DNA from: Candidatus Omnitrophota bacterium
Lineage (GTDB): Bacteria; Omnitrophota; Gorgyraeia; Gygaellales; Profunditerraquicolaceae
NCBI GenBank assembly: GCA_020063525.1
Contig: JAGUUJ010000086.1
Location: forward strand, 1-9,783
DNA: 9,783 bases
Direction: 5' to 3'
Part shown: piece by piece, positions 1-6,894 of the stretch
Layout: the number at the start of each line of letters is the position of its first letter
How positions within the stretch are numbered: position 1 is the first letter of the stretch
Notes under the pieces: model-generated
Databases searched by the model: none
Told to the model about the DNA's origin: nothing
The model's input: the letters and a program-made list of their open reading frames with translations, nothing else
Translations under genes and position numbers: made by a program

Positions 1-2260
1 ATTTTAGCCAGGGGCTCTCTTCGGTTATGCCGGGCGGCATATACTTTACAACAAAATTACCGGGAATTTCTATCTCAAATATTGTTTCCTTAGTATCCAA
101 AACAAAAAATTCAATGGGGTATTTGCGTTGAGCTTTTGCGACCATTGATGTATCTAAGCCGGTGAGCTGGGGCATTATTCTGGTTTTCCCGGCAATGGTA
201 AAATACTCAAGGCCCCGAAAGGCATAATCTAATATTACCGGCGTATTAAGGTCTTCTAAGTTTTTTATATTATAACTATCTAGCGTTGCGCCTATAGAGA
301 CAGACTGTATTCTTTCTTTTAGCGATTCCTGAATTAATTCCGGCGGCGTATATAACATCCAAAACCGCTGTCCCTGGTCGTATATGCCGTAACTGAAAAT
401 AGTTTTTTCTGCGGCCATTGTTTCATCGCGATTTATCTTGAGCTTAAGGTCCTGTTTTATTAAGTTGTGTTCGGCCGGAAAAAGAGGAGTATTTTGTATT
501 TTATATCCGTCTTCTTTAAAGATTAATACTCCCCGGCCCTGATCACCCGCAGGCAGGTCGCCGAAAGAACAGGTCTCTGCAGTAGGGTCGACAAAAACAA
601 TCTTATCTTTTACTGATACCGCGGCAATACAATGGTCAAAGATTACAGAAGGGAAGTCTTCATTCAAATTATAGCATCCCTTTGTAGGGATGAGAACCGG
701 CCAGGCAAGAAAACCCGCTTCTTTTAACATTGTGACTAAAAGTATCGCCTGGTCCTTACAATCTCCGTATTTGTTCTTAAATATATCGCCGGCATTATGC
801 GGTTCATATCCTGCCTGTCCATATTCTACCGCCACATAACGAATTTTCTGTGCGCAAAAATTATAAATTGCCTTGAGCTTGGCCTCTTCGGAATCTTGAT
901 TGCTGGTTAACTCCCGGACTTTATCCTTTATGCCGGCATCTGCTTTGATTTTATCCTGGGCGAGTTTCCACCACCAGTTATAGACTTCCTGCCAGGAGGA
1001 AAACGTAGAAACCAGCATTGCGGGATTTATCTCTACATTCTCCGGCATATTGGATTCCGGGATTATCTGAGGGATATTCTTAAACTGCCAACTATAAATT
1101 AAGCGTCCTTTCTGGGGTTCTATTTTAGGTTTTAGCTCAGCGCCGAAATCATTATACTTATCATTTAATGTTTTGATATATAAAGTCCTCTCTGAGGGTA
1201 AAATAATGCTAAGATTTGCCGAAATAATCGGTTCCTGTGCCTGCAAGGGATAACTTACAATAAAATCCTTCTTATTGATGAGCTGATTACGGTGTATTTT
1301 TATTTTATATTCTATGCTTGAGCCCTCGGTAATTTCCGGAAAGGATATTATGTAAACGCGCGCATTACTATAAAGCGGAAAATTTAAATATTTAGATACA
1401 TCTCGGATATGGCGGCTGCCCACATCTATAACCGTGCCATCGGGTTTTATTGTGCGGGCGTATTCTAACTCCACTCTCTCATAGGTAGAGTCGTAATCTA
1501 TATGGCTTTCTGAAAAATTTTCCTTGCCCCGTTCATTTAGAATCTTAATTATATAATGGATGGTGGAAACCCGGGTATTTTGCGGCGTAACTTCAATCTT
1601 TTCATCGCAAAATAAGATAAGCGCGCCTGCCTGCGGATATTTATCCTGCGTTGGCGCGGCCTCTAAAATCTTATATACTTTCGGGTCTATATCTTTTATA
1701 TGCATAGGCCCGGCCTGCTTCTCAATTATATTAAGCCGTTCCAAGGCAGCCGCGGCAAACTCTTTAGCCTCTATTTTTTTATAAATACTTATTGCCTGGT
1801 CAAAGAGGTTTAATTTCTCGCAGGTTAAACCCTGATAATACAGGTATTCGTCATCGGGGAGCTCTTCCTTGTTAAATACCTCAAGGGCGTCGGTAAAATT
1901 ACCCAGCCGATAATAAGAGATAGCCAAAAACTTCTTCGACTTAATATAACCGGTCTTTTCAAATTCTTCTATTGCCTGTTTCCATTCTCCCTGATTATAG
2001 TAGAGTTGGCCGAGTTCAAAATGCAGCTTGTCCAAATCTCTGCCTTTGGCAATTAAATCTTTATAAAGATTGGCTGCACGCTGATAATATATTTGAGATT
2101 TTTTTAGATATTCCTGCGCCTCTTTTAATTCGTTCTTTTGCGCACAGCCAGATAAGAAAGGCAAGAGGAACAAGGCGAAAGCAGAAACTACAATCCGACA
2201 TCTAAGATTTCCAGTCGCAACTTGCAGTTTTTTGTTATTTTTTATATTTATAGTACGCAT
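1..2260 (-). CDS. Lipoprotein with TPR repeats, DUF3857-like region and transglutaminase core (3' end beyond window)
   Basis: An uninterrupted frame runs from ATG at 2258-2260 to the left edge (at least 753 codons, no stop seen), so the C-terminus is missing. The start is supported by AAGGAG at 2267-2272, six bases upstream. Residues 1-39 form a lipoprotein signal peptide: basic n-region, hydrophobic VVSAFALFLLPF and lipobox LSGC with Cys39. Residues about 45-195 contain TPR-like helical pairs (for example ELGQLYYNQGEWKQAIEEFE). Residues about 214-400 resemble DUF3857. Residues about 415-565 are a transglutaminase-like core with a plausible triad: Cys501 (YGDCKDQA), His543 (FDHC) and Asp558 (VDPT). 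DUF3857-transglutaminase proteins are usually exported and poorly characterised; peptidase, crosslinking or structural roles are all possible. The start overlaps hypD by 26 bases, implying coupling. The n-region is unusually long and coincides with a degenerate 7-bp repeat. Confidence 0.88.
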   Translation of the reverse strand, partial: MRTINIKNNKKLQVATGNLRCRIVVSAFALFLLPFLSGCAQKNELKEAQEYLKKSQIYYQRAANLYKDLIAKGRDLDKLHFELGQLYYNQGEWKQAIEEFEKTGYIKSKKFLAISYYRLGNFTDALEVFNKEELPDDEYLYYQGLTCEKLNLFDQAISIYKKIEAKEFAAAALERLNIIEKQAGPMHIKDIDPKVYKILEAAPTQDKYPQAGALILFCDEKIEVTPQNTRVSTIHYIIKILNERGKENFSESHIDYDSTYERVELEYARTIKPDGTVIDVGSRHIRDVSKYLNFPLYSNARVYIISFPEITEGSSIEYKIKIHRNQLINKKDFIVSYPLQAQEPIISANLSIILPSERTLYIKTLNDKYNDFGAELKPKIEPQKGRLIYSWQFKNIPQIIPESNMPENVEINPAMLVSTFSSWQEVYNWWWKLAQDKIKADAGIKDKVRELTSNQDSEEAKLKAIYNFCAQKIRYVAVEYGQAGYEPHNAGDIFKNKYGDCKDQAILLVTMLKEAGFLAWPVLIPTKGCYNLNEDFPSVIFDHCIAAVSVKDKIVFVDPTAETCSFGDLPAGDQGRGVLIFKEDGYKIQNTPLFPAEHNLIKQDLKLKINRDETMAAEKTIFSYGIYDQGQRFWMLYTPPELIQESLKERIQSVSIGATLDSYNIKNLEDLNTPVILDYAFRGLEYFTIAGKTRIMPQLTGLDTSMVAKAQRKYPIEFFVLDTKETIFEIEIPGNFVVKYMPPGITEESPWLK
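2188..2229. repeat. Degenerate 7-bp periodic tract in lipoprotein signal-peptide codons
   Basis: Read on the plus strand in steps of seven, the tract gives CTACAAT, CCGACAT, CTAAGAT, TTCCAGT, CGCAACT and TGCAGTT, six units that nearly all end in AT, GT or CT. It encodes about residues 12-24 of the lipoprotein, between the first lysines and the hydrophobic core, where n-regions are normally short. The CGCAACT unit also occurs in the cleaner hypD repeat. The periodicity is weak, so this may be a decayed repeat or chance. Confidence 0.3.
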
Positions 2261-3326
2261 TGCAAGCTCCTTCACTTGAGACCATGCAGGGGCCTACCGG
2301 ATACTCTGGCTTACAAGCCTTAGAAAATAACGGGCACTCTTTTGGCGAAATCAAGCCTTTTAGAATATCGCCGCATCGGCACTTTCGTAACTCGTAACTC
2401 GTAACTCGTAACTCGCAACTAAAAGAAAATTTCTTCTCAGCATCAAATTGAGAAAACTCAGTTTTTATCTTAAGGCCGCTTTGAGGAATTTTACCCAACC
2501 CCCGCCAGGAAGCGTCGCACACTTTAAAAACTTCAGAGATTTTATTTTTTGCCTTAAGATTACCCTGCTTAGTTACTACGCGCATATACTGATTCTGGAC
2601 ACACGGTTTATTATTTGTGATTTGCCGTATAAGAAAGTAAACGCCTTCTAAAATATCCAGGGGCTCAAAGCCTGTAATACAACAGCCTATTTTATATTTT
2701 TGGGGAATAAATTCATAGGATTTTGTTCCGGTTACACAAGAGACGTGGCCCGGGCATAAGAAGCCCGAAAGGTTTAATCTCCCTTTAGCCAGGTAACCCA
2801 TCGCAGGCGGAATCAATTTTAAAGAAGAATAGAAAAATAGATTTTTAAAATTTTCTTTTTTTGCCCGGATGATGCTCAATGCAATGGTGGGCGCAGTGGT
2901 TTCAAAACCCACTGCCAAAAATATTATTTTTTTACCGAGATTCCGGCGGGCAAATAAAAGGGCGTCTAAAGCAGAATAAACCACCCTGACATTACCCCTC
3001 TTTGCCCGTTCTTTTTCCAGAGTGGACATTGCTCCGGGAATACGCAGCATATCCCCAAAGGTTAAAATAATATTATCTTTATCTTGAGTGAGCTTTATTG
3101 CGTTATCAATATATTCCTGCGCACTGACGCAAACAGGGCACCCCGGCCCGGCAATTAATTTCAAATTTCTCGGCAAAAATTCATCCAGGCCAAACCTAAA
3201 AAAACTCTGCGTATGCGTGCCGCAGACCTCCATAATATTTATATTATCTGAAGGCGCGGCTACCTTAATTTTCTCCGAGATTTTCTTAATCAGGTTAATA
3301 TTCCTAAATTCGTCAATATATCTCAT
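2235..3326 (-). CDS. hypD: [NiFe]-hydrogenase maturation protein HypD
   Basis: A 363-residue protein of normal family length. HypD is a cytoplasmic [4Fe-4S] protein that works with HypC to assemble the Fe(CN)2CO unit later inserted into the hydrogenase large subunit. Family motifs appear in order: EVCGTHT (33-39), GPGCPVC (60-66), TFGDMLRIPG (89-98), AVGFETTAP (138-146), CPGHVS (191-196), and a cysteine-rich C-terminus with ECPLF, PVGPCMVSSEGACNAYYKY (about 330-362), which holds the cluster ligands. The ATG lies inside the end of hypC (14-base overlap) with no strong ribosome site, so translational coupling is likely. An in-frame 7-bp repeat encodes residues about 303-314, just before Cys316 and Cys318. 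Identification is secure; tolerance of the repeat is inferred from the intact frame. Confidence 0.97.
   Translation of the reverse strand: MRYIDEFRNINLIKKISEKIKVAAPSDNINIMEVCGTHTQSFFRFGLDEFLPRNLKLIAGPGCPVCVSAQEYIDNAIKLTQDKDNIILTFGDMLRIPGAMSTLEKERAKRGNVRVVYSALDALLFARRNLGKKIIFLAVGFETTAPTIALSIIRAKKENFKNLFFYSSLKLIPPAMGYLAKGRLNLSGFLCPGHVSCVTGTKSYEFIPQKYKIGCCITGFEPLDILEGVYFLIRQITNNKPCVQNQYMRVVTKQGNLKAKNKISEVFKVCDASWRGLGKIPQSGLKIKTEFSQFDAEKKFSFSCELRVTSYELRKCRCGDILKGLISPKECPLFSKACKPEYPVGPCMVSSEGACNAYYKYKK
2267..2272 (-). promoter_or_regulatory. Strong ribosome binding site of the lipoprotein gene
   Basis: AAGGAG on the minus strand, six bases before the ATG at 2260, located within the last codons of hypD. 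It fixes the lipoprotein start and indicates that it can be translated independently although it overlaps hypD. Confidence 0.85.
2385..2420. repeat. 7-bp tandem repeat TCGTAAC inside hypD
   Basis: On the plus strand TCGTAAC occurs four times in a row, followed by one variant TCGCAAC and a final T (36 bases). On the coding strand it gives the repetitive peptide CELRVTSYELRK, about residues 304-315 of HypD. Seven is not a multiple of three, so gain or loss of one unit would shift the frame just before the C-terminal cysteine cluster. Confidence 0.95.
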
Positions 3327-3522
3327 CTATTAATCTTAAGGTTGCTTTTGCTTTTTCCGGGTCTACTTTTTCTATGGCAAATCCGGCATGGACGATAACG
3401 TAATCTCCTTCGCGAATATGAGAGAGCATCTGAATATTAACAGTGCGGATAAGCCGGCCTGCTTCTACGTCGGCAAAATCGCCTTTAATCTTTCTTATTC
3501 TCATAGGTATACCCAGGCACAT
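3313..3522 (-). CDS. hypC: Hydrogenase maturation chaperone HypC (HypC/HybG/HupF family)
   Basis: A 69-residue protein beginning MCLGIP, the family hallmark in which Cys2 is the functional residue once the initiator Met is removed. The rest is a small beta-barrel-like chaperone with the conserved stretch GDYVIVHAGFAIEKVD (39-54, His45). HypC binds HypD, carries the iron during Fe(CN)2CO assembly, and delivers it to the hydrogenase large subunit precursor in the cytoplasm. GGGAG at 3529-3533, six bases before the ATG, is a good ribosome binding site. The gene starts two bases after the hypF stop and overlaps hypD by 14 bases (ATG of hypD inside the last codons), so the three genes are surely co-translated. 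Confidence 0.97.
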   Translation of the reverse strand: MCLGIPMRIRKIKGDFADVEAGRLIRTVNIQMLSHIREGDYVIVHAGFAIEKVDPEKAKATLRLIDEIY

Positions 3523-3524
3523 AC

Positions 3525-4646
3525 TTAACTCCCAAGATTTGCAACTGCCACCTGACCCAGGGAAATACCGGAATCGTTGCAGGATAAACTTTTGTGTGTA
3601 AATACCTTAAAATCTTCCTTATATAATAAATCTAAAGCCAGACAAAGTAAAAGGTTATTTTGAAAAACACCACCGGATAAAACCACCCTGTTTATTTTGT
3701 CCTCTTTTCTTAAAATTAAACACATTTTTCTTATCATTTCTGCAACAGTCAAATGAAATCTGTAGGCAATCTTTTCTTCCGATTCTTTTGCTTTCAGGTC
3801 TTTGATGAGCTCTCTAAAAATAGGCAGGGGATCTAAAATATATCCGTCTTTATTCTTAAGAATCTTGAAATTATAGCGTGTAGCGTGTAGCGTGTAGCGT
3901 GTAGCTATTTTTTCTAATTCTATCGCCAATTCCGCTTCCAATTTAACCTTGCTTTTTCCTAATACCAGGCTGCCTACGGCATCAAAAAGCCGGCCCATAC
4001 TACTGGCTAAGGGAGAATTAAATCCTGATAAATACATATTTTTTAAGACTTGCCGCTTCTTTTTATCAATTTTTTTTATCAAATCTGATTTTAAATTCAA
4101 AAACTTATCTTTGTATATTAAATAAAGCCAGGCCGCAGCAACTCTCGCCGGTTCTAATATTGCTTTTTCTGCGCCTAGAAGGGGGATCTCTTTAAGGTGG
4201 CCGGCTCTTTTAAAATCTCTATAATTGCAAACGAGAAATTCTGCGCCCCAAAGATTATTATCATTACCCAAAGCCGTGCCATCGAAAGCCACGCCGATTA
4301 CTCTTTCATTGCTCAAATTATTCTCCGCCATACAAGAGGCGATATGGGCGTGATGATGCTGAATGGGTATTAGGTGATAGGTGTCAGGTTTTAGGTTTAA
4401 GGCATGTTTTGTAGATTGATATTCGGGATGTAAATCATAAGCAATTATTCTAGGTCTTTTTTTTAAAAAATATTTTACTATCCTTTCGAAGTTTGCAGAA
4501 TCTGCGGGATTACTTAAATCCGGATGTAAGGGGCTAAGATAAGCAAAATTACCTTCGCCAAAACAGACCGTATTTTTTGTTTGGGGCCCCAAAGCCAAAA
4601 TCGGTTTTTTTATTTTAAACGGAAGTTTTATCTTATTAAGCTTCAT
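3525..4646 (-). CDS. hypF: Stand-alone Kae1-like carbamoyltransferase domain of HypF (short HypF)
   Basis: A 373-residue protein matching only the C-terminal half of HypF, which is normally about 750 residues. Motifs seen: LALGPQTKNTVCF (17-29), AYDLHPEYQST (69-79), QHHHAHIASC (96-105, metal-binding histidines), FDGT (121-124), SSMGRLFDAVG (215-225), VVLSGGVFQN (321-330) and NDSGISLGQ (357-365). In full HypF this domain moves a carbamoyl group from carbamoyl-AMP to the C-terminal Cys of HypE, the precursor of the cyanide ligands. The N-terminal acylphosphatase, zinc-finger and YrdC-like domains are absent. The start is not a truncation artefact: the ATG overlaps the upstream pabC stop by 11 bases and nothing HypF-like precedes it. 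Two 7-bp repeats add residues at about 83-92 and 248-258. The missing adenylating half must be encoded elsewhere if cyanide synthesis is active. Confidence 0.92.
   Translation of the reverse strand: MKLNKIKLPFKIKKPILALGPQTKNTVCFGEGNFAYLSPLHPDLSNPADSANFERIVKYFLKKRPRIIAYDLHPEYQSTKHALNLKPDTYHLIPIQHHHAHIASCMAENNLSNERVIGVAFDGTALGNDNNLWGAEFLVCNYRDFKRAGHLKEIPLLGAEKAILEPARVAAAWLYLIYKDKFLNLKSDLIKKIDKKKRQVLKNMYLSGFNSPLASSMGRLFDAVGSLVLGKSKVKLEAELAIELEKIATRYTLHATRYNFKILKNKDGYILDPLPIFRELIKDLKAKESEEKIAYRFHLTVAEMIRKMCLILRKEDKINRVVLSGGVFQNNLLLCLALDLLYKEDFKVFTHKSLSCNDSGISLGQVAVANLGS
3874..3905. repeat. 7-bp tandem repeat TAGCGTG inside hypF
   Basis: Four perfect plus-strand copies of TAGCGTG followed by TAGC (32 bases). 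On the coding strand this yields ATRYTLHATRY, residues about 248-258 of the short HypF, in a linker between conserved blocks. It has the same period as the hypD repeat but a different unit sequence. Confidence 0.95.
4371..4398. repeat. Degenerate 7-bp tandem repeat (TAGGTGA-like) inside hypF
   Basis: Four consecutive plus-strand heptamers: TAGGTGA, TAGGTGT, CAGGTTT, TAGGTTT. They encode residues about 84-92 (NLKPDTYHL), immediately before the conserved IPIQHHHAH motif. From memory of the family, this junction is usually a few residues shorter, so the repeat probably added codons here. Confidence 0.75.
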
Positions 4647-5469
4647 TTCCCAACAAAGATTTATACTTTTCTATAAAAAAGCGGGTTAAATTGTATCGGT
4701 TCCTGCCTCGGCCAATCCGGCGTTCTTCAACAGATACCAAAGGCATAATACCCATCAAAGAATTAGTCAGGAATACTTCATCACAGGCGTATAAATCTAG
4801 AATACTAAAATCCCCTTTGTATGCTTTAATATTATACTTTTTGGCTAAATCGAATATAACTCTCCTGGTAATGCCGTTTAAACAACTACATTCTAAGGAA
4901 GGAGTAAATAATTCTTGAGCTTTAATCAAAAATAAATTGCTGCGGCTCGCCTCCGCAATATAGCCTTTATTATTCAGAATAATCGCCTCATCAAAACCCT
5001 TTTCTCGCGCCTTTGCGTAGGCCAATCTATATAAAAGATAATTGGTAGTTTTTAATTGCGCCAAAAAGGAATGTCCATTCTGCCTAAAAGAAGAAATGCA
5101 GGCGCGGAATCCTTTATTATATTTCCGGGAAGAATAAGGCTGATATTTTTTTGCTATAATCAGAGTATCTGTCCCTCTTTCGCATTTCCATAAAGTCAGT
5201 CTTACATAGGCATCTCTAAGGCCATTTATCTTAACGGCCTCGTAAATAATCTCCTTGAACTTAGCCAAAGAATACGGGCATCTCATATCCAATAATCTAG
5301 TTGACTTCTTAAGTCTTTCAAGATGCTTATCAAAATAAACTATTCTATTATTATATGCGCGCATGGTCTCAAATAATCCGAAGCCATATAAAAAACCAGG
5401 ACTAACTACAGGTAATTTTGCTTCTTTTATAGATAAAAACTTACCATTTAAGAAAACTATTTCTTTCAT
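4636..5469 (-). CDS. pabC: Class IV PLP aminotransferase fold enzyme, probable 4-amino-4-deoxychorismate lyase
   Basis: A 277-residue fold-type IV PLP enzyme. Seen: GFLYGFGLFETMRAY (25-39), the likely Schiff-base lysine Lys140 in LKTTNYLLYRLA, EAIILNNKGYIAEASRSNLF (161-180) with the family glutamate near 173, GITRRVIFDLA (199-209), and EVFLTNSLMGIMPLVSV (231-247). The family includes branched-chain aminotransferase, D-amino acid aminotransferase and ADC lyase. The lyase is favoured because pabB lies directly upstream and the NSLMGIMPL block resembles PabC. The reaction releases pyruvate from aminodeoxychorismate to give 4-aminobenzoate for folate. The 48-base gap to pabB is filled by an 8-bp repeat, no strong ribosome site is visible, and the 3' end overlaps hypF by 11 bases. 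Confidence 0.85.
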   Translation of the reverse strand: MKEIVFLNGKFLSIKEAKLPVVSPGFLYGFGLFETMRAYNNRIVYFDKHLERLKKSTRLLDMRCPYSLAKFKEIIYEAVKINGLRDAYVRLTLWKCERGTDTLIIAKKYQPYSSRKYNKGFRACISSFRQNGHSFLAQLKTTNYLLYRLAYAKAREKGFDEAIILNNKGYIAEASRSNLFLIKAQELFTPSLECSCLNGITRRVIFDLAKKYNIKAYKGDFSILDLYACDEVFLTNSLMGIMPLVSVEERRIGRGRNRYNLTRFFIEKYKSLLGNEA

Positions 5470-5488
5470 CTTCGATTTAAAGATTTTT

Positions 5489-5524
5489 TAACGCTATAAC
5501 GCAATAACGCTATAACCCTATAAC
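5489..5524. repeat. 8-bp tandem repeat spanning the end of pabB and the pabB-pabC gap
   Basis: On the minus strand the units read GTTATAGG, GTTATAGC, GTTATTGC, GTTATAGC and a partial GTTA. The pabB stop codon (5518-5520) lies inside the first unit, so the repeat forms the last codons of pabB and most of the short spacer before pabC. The period is eight, unlike the 7-bp repeats in hypD and hypF. Confidence 0.9.
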
Positions 5525-6894
5525 GGATTTATAGCTTTTATCATTGCCTGCGCCTTAACTAACGTCTCTCGATATTCATCGTCTGGTTTTGAATCTGCAA
5601 CGATACCGCCGCCCACGCCAAAATAAAGTTTATCCTCTTTTTTTAATATGGTGCGGATTAAGATATTCAAATCCATCGTCCCGGAAAAACTTAAATAACC
5701 CAAGCAGCCTGTATATATAGACCTCCTGCTTGGTTCTAATTCTTCGATAATTTCCATCGCACGGATCTTAGGGCAGCCCGTAATTGAGCCGCCGGGAAAA
5801 CAAGCGCGGAGCAAATCAATCCTGTCTTTATTTTTATGCAGCCGGCCGCAAACAGTAGCTGTAGTTTGAAATACGGTGTTATATTCTTCTAATTGCCTTA
5901 ATTGACTTACCCCTATAGAATCATAACTGCATACCCTGCCTAAATCATTTCTTTCTAAATCTACAATCATTATCAGTTCTGCTTTATCTTTGGCACTCTC
6001 GAGAAGTTCTTGTTTAAATCTTAAGTCATCAAGTTTATTTTTAGAACGTGGCCGCGTGCCTTTCATCGGACGGCTGGTGACTGCATTGCCTTCCAGCCTT
6101 AAGAAACTCTCCGGAGAAGAACTTAAAATCTGAAAATCTTGGCAATCAAGATATGCGCTAAAATAAGACGGACTGATTTTACGCAGCTGCTTATAAATCT
6201 GGTAAGCTGGCAAATCTGTTTTGGCATGAAACTCTTGAGAGAGATTCACCTGATAGATATCGCCCTTTCTTATGTATTCCTTGGCTTTCTTTATAGCTAA
6301 AATATAATCTTCTTTTGTAAAGTTAGATTTTAATTCTGTGTGGCTGTGGCTTGGCTTAGACTTATCTTTTTTGTTGCTGCCTCTAAATGAATTAACCCCG
6401 CAAAGCAGTTTATATATCTTTTTAAAATTGAATTCGCAAAGTGACTTTGCTAGATGGTAATTTCTTTCAGGAATTCCTACGCTGAATATATAGAGCAATT
6501 GTTTAAAGTAGTCAATTATAATTGCGGTATTATAAAATCCAAAGGCGCAATCCGGAACAGCTAAACCGGATTTAGGCCTCTTTCTTAATTTCTTTTCTAA
6601 GGTAAAACCTAAGTCATACGCAAGATAACCCACGGCGCCGCCTAAAAAAGGAAGGCTATTCTTAGGAGCATAAATCCGGTATCGGCCTAATATTTCTCTT
6701 AATCTGGGTAAAGGATCCTGATTCTTTGCCTCTAAAACATAAAAGGGGTCTATACCTAAAAAAGAATACCTGCCCCAAGAATTTGAATTCAGGCTGCTGT
6801 CTAAGAAAAAACAATTGCGTTCATTTTTTAAGACTGCAAAAATCCGAAAAGGGTCGATTTTTAATTTATACGACTTCAATATGTAATATGCCAT
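5518..6894 (-). CDS. pabB: Aminodeoxychorismate synthase component I
   Basis: A 458-residue chorismate-binding enzyme. With a glutamine amidotransferase (PabA) it turns chorismate into 4-amino-4-deoxychorismate, the first step of 4-aminobenzoate synthesis for folate. The N-terminal half has FLDSSLNSNSWGRYSFLG (30-47) and GGAVGYLAYDLG (85-96). The catalytic half starts near 190 and carries GDIYQVNLSQ (211-220), SSSPESFLRL (258-267), RPMKGTRPR (275-283), DLERNDLGR (312-320) and GGSITGCPKIRAMEIIEELEP (368-388). Lys278 in PMKGT distinguishes PabB from anthranilate synthase TrpE, which usually has Ala there. The linker at about 168-192 is low-complexity. The start overlaps the exonuclease gene by 29 bases with only a weak ribosome site, suggesting coupling. 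No pabA is in the window; a shared TrpG-type subunit elsewhere may serve. Confidence 0.93.
   Translation of the reverse strand: MAYYILKSYKLKIDPFRIFAVLKNERNCFFLDSSLNSNSWGRYSFLGIDPFYVLEAKNQDPLPRLREILGRYRIYAPKNSLPFLGGAVGYLAYDLGFTLEKKLRKRPKSGLAVPDCAFGFYNTAIIIDYFKQLLYIFSVGIPERNYHLAKSLCEFNFKKIYKLLCGVNSFRGSNKKDKSKPSHSHTELKSNFTKEDYILAIKKAKEYIRKGDIYQVNLSQEFHAKTDLPAYQIYKQLRKISPSYFSAYLDCQDFQILSSSPESFLRLEGNAVTSRPMKGTRPRSKNKLDDLRFKQELLESAKDKAELIMIVDLERNDLGRVCSYDSIGVSQLRQLEEYNTVFQTTATVCGRLHKNKDRIDLLRACFPGGSITGCPKIRAMEIIEELEPSRRSIYTGCLGYLSFSGTMDLNILIRTILKKEDKLYFGVGGGIVADSKPDDEYRETLVKAQAMIKAINPL

Noticed and set aside
675..692. Small inverted repeat CATCCC / GGGATG with a six-base loop.
   Set aside because: It lies within well-supported lipoprotein coding sequence and is short enough to be chance; there is no T-run or other regulatory context.
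1560..2205. Plus-strand open frames of 74 and 77 codons.
   Set aside because: They are antisense to the lipoprotein gene, whose minus-strand frame is open throughout and has recognisable domains; the plus-strand products look like no protein family.
2385..3905. Tandem repeats as a CRISPR array.
   Set aside because: Units are 7 bp, directly adjoining, with no spacers and no cas genes; they are microsatellite-type repeats.
4636..5469. Branched-chain aminotransferase (IlvE) as an alternative to PabC.
   Set aside because: Not excluded by fold, but the shorter length, the NSLMGIMPL block and the neighbouring pabB favour ADC lyase.
5518..6894. Anthranilate synthase TrpE as an alternative to PabB.
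   Set aside because: Lys278 in the PMKGT motif and the adjacent pabC favour aminodeoxychorismate synthase; TrpE usually has Ala at this position.
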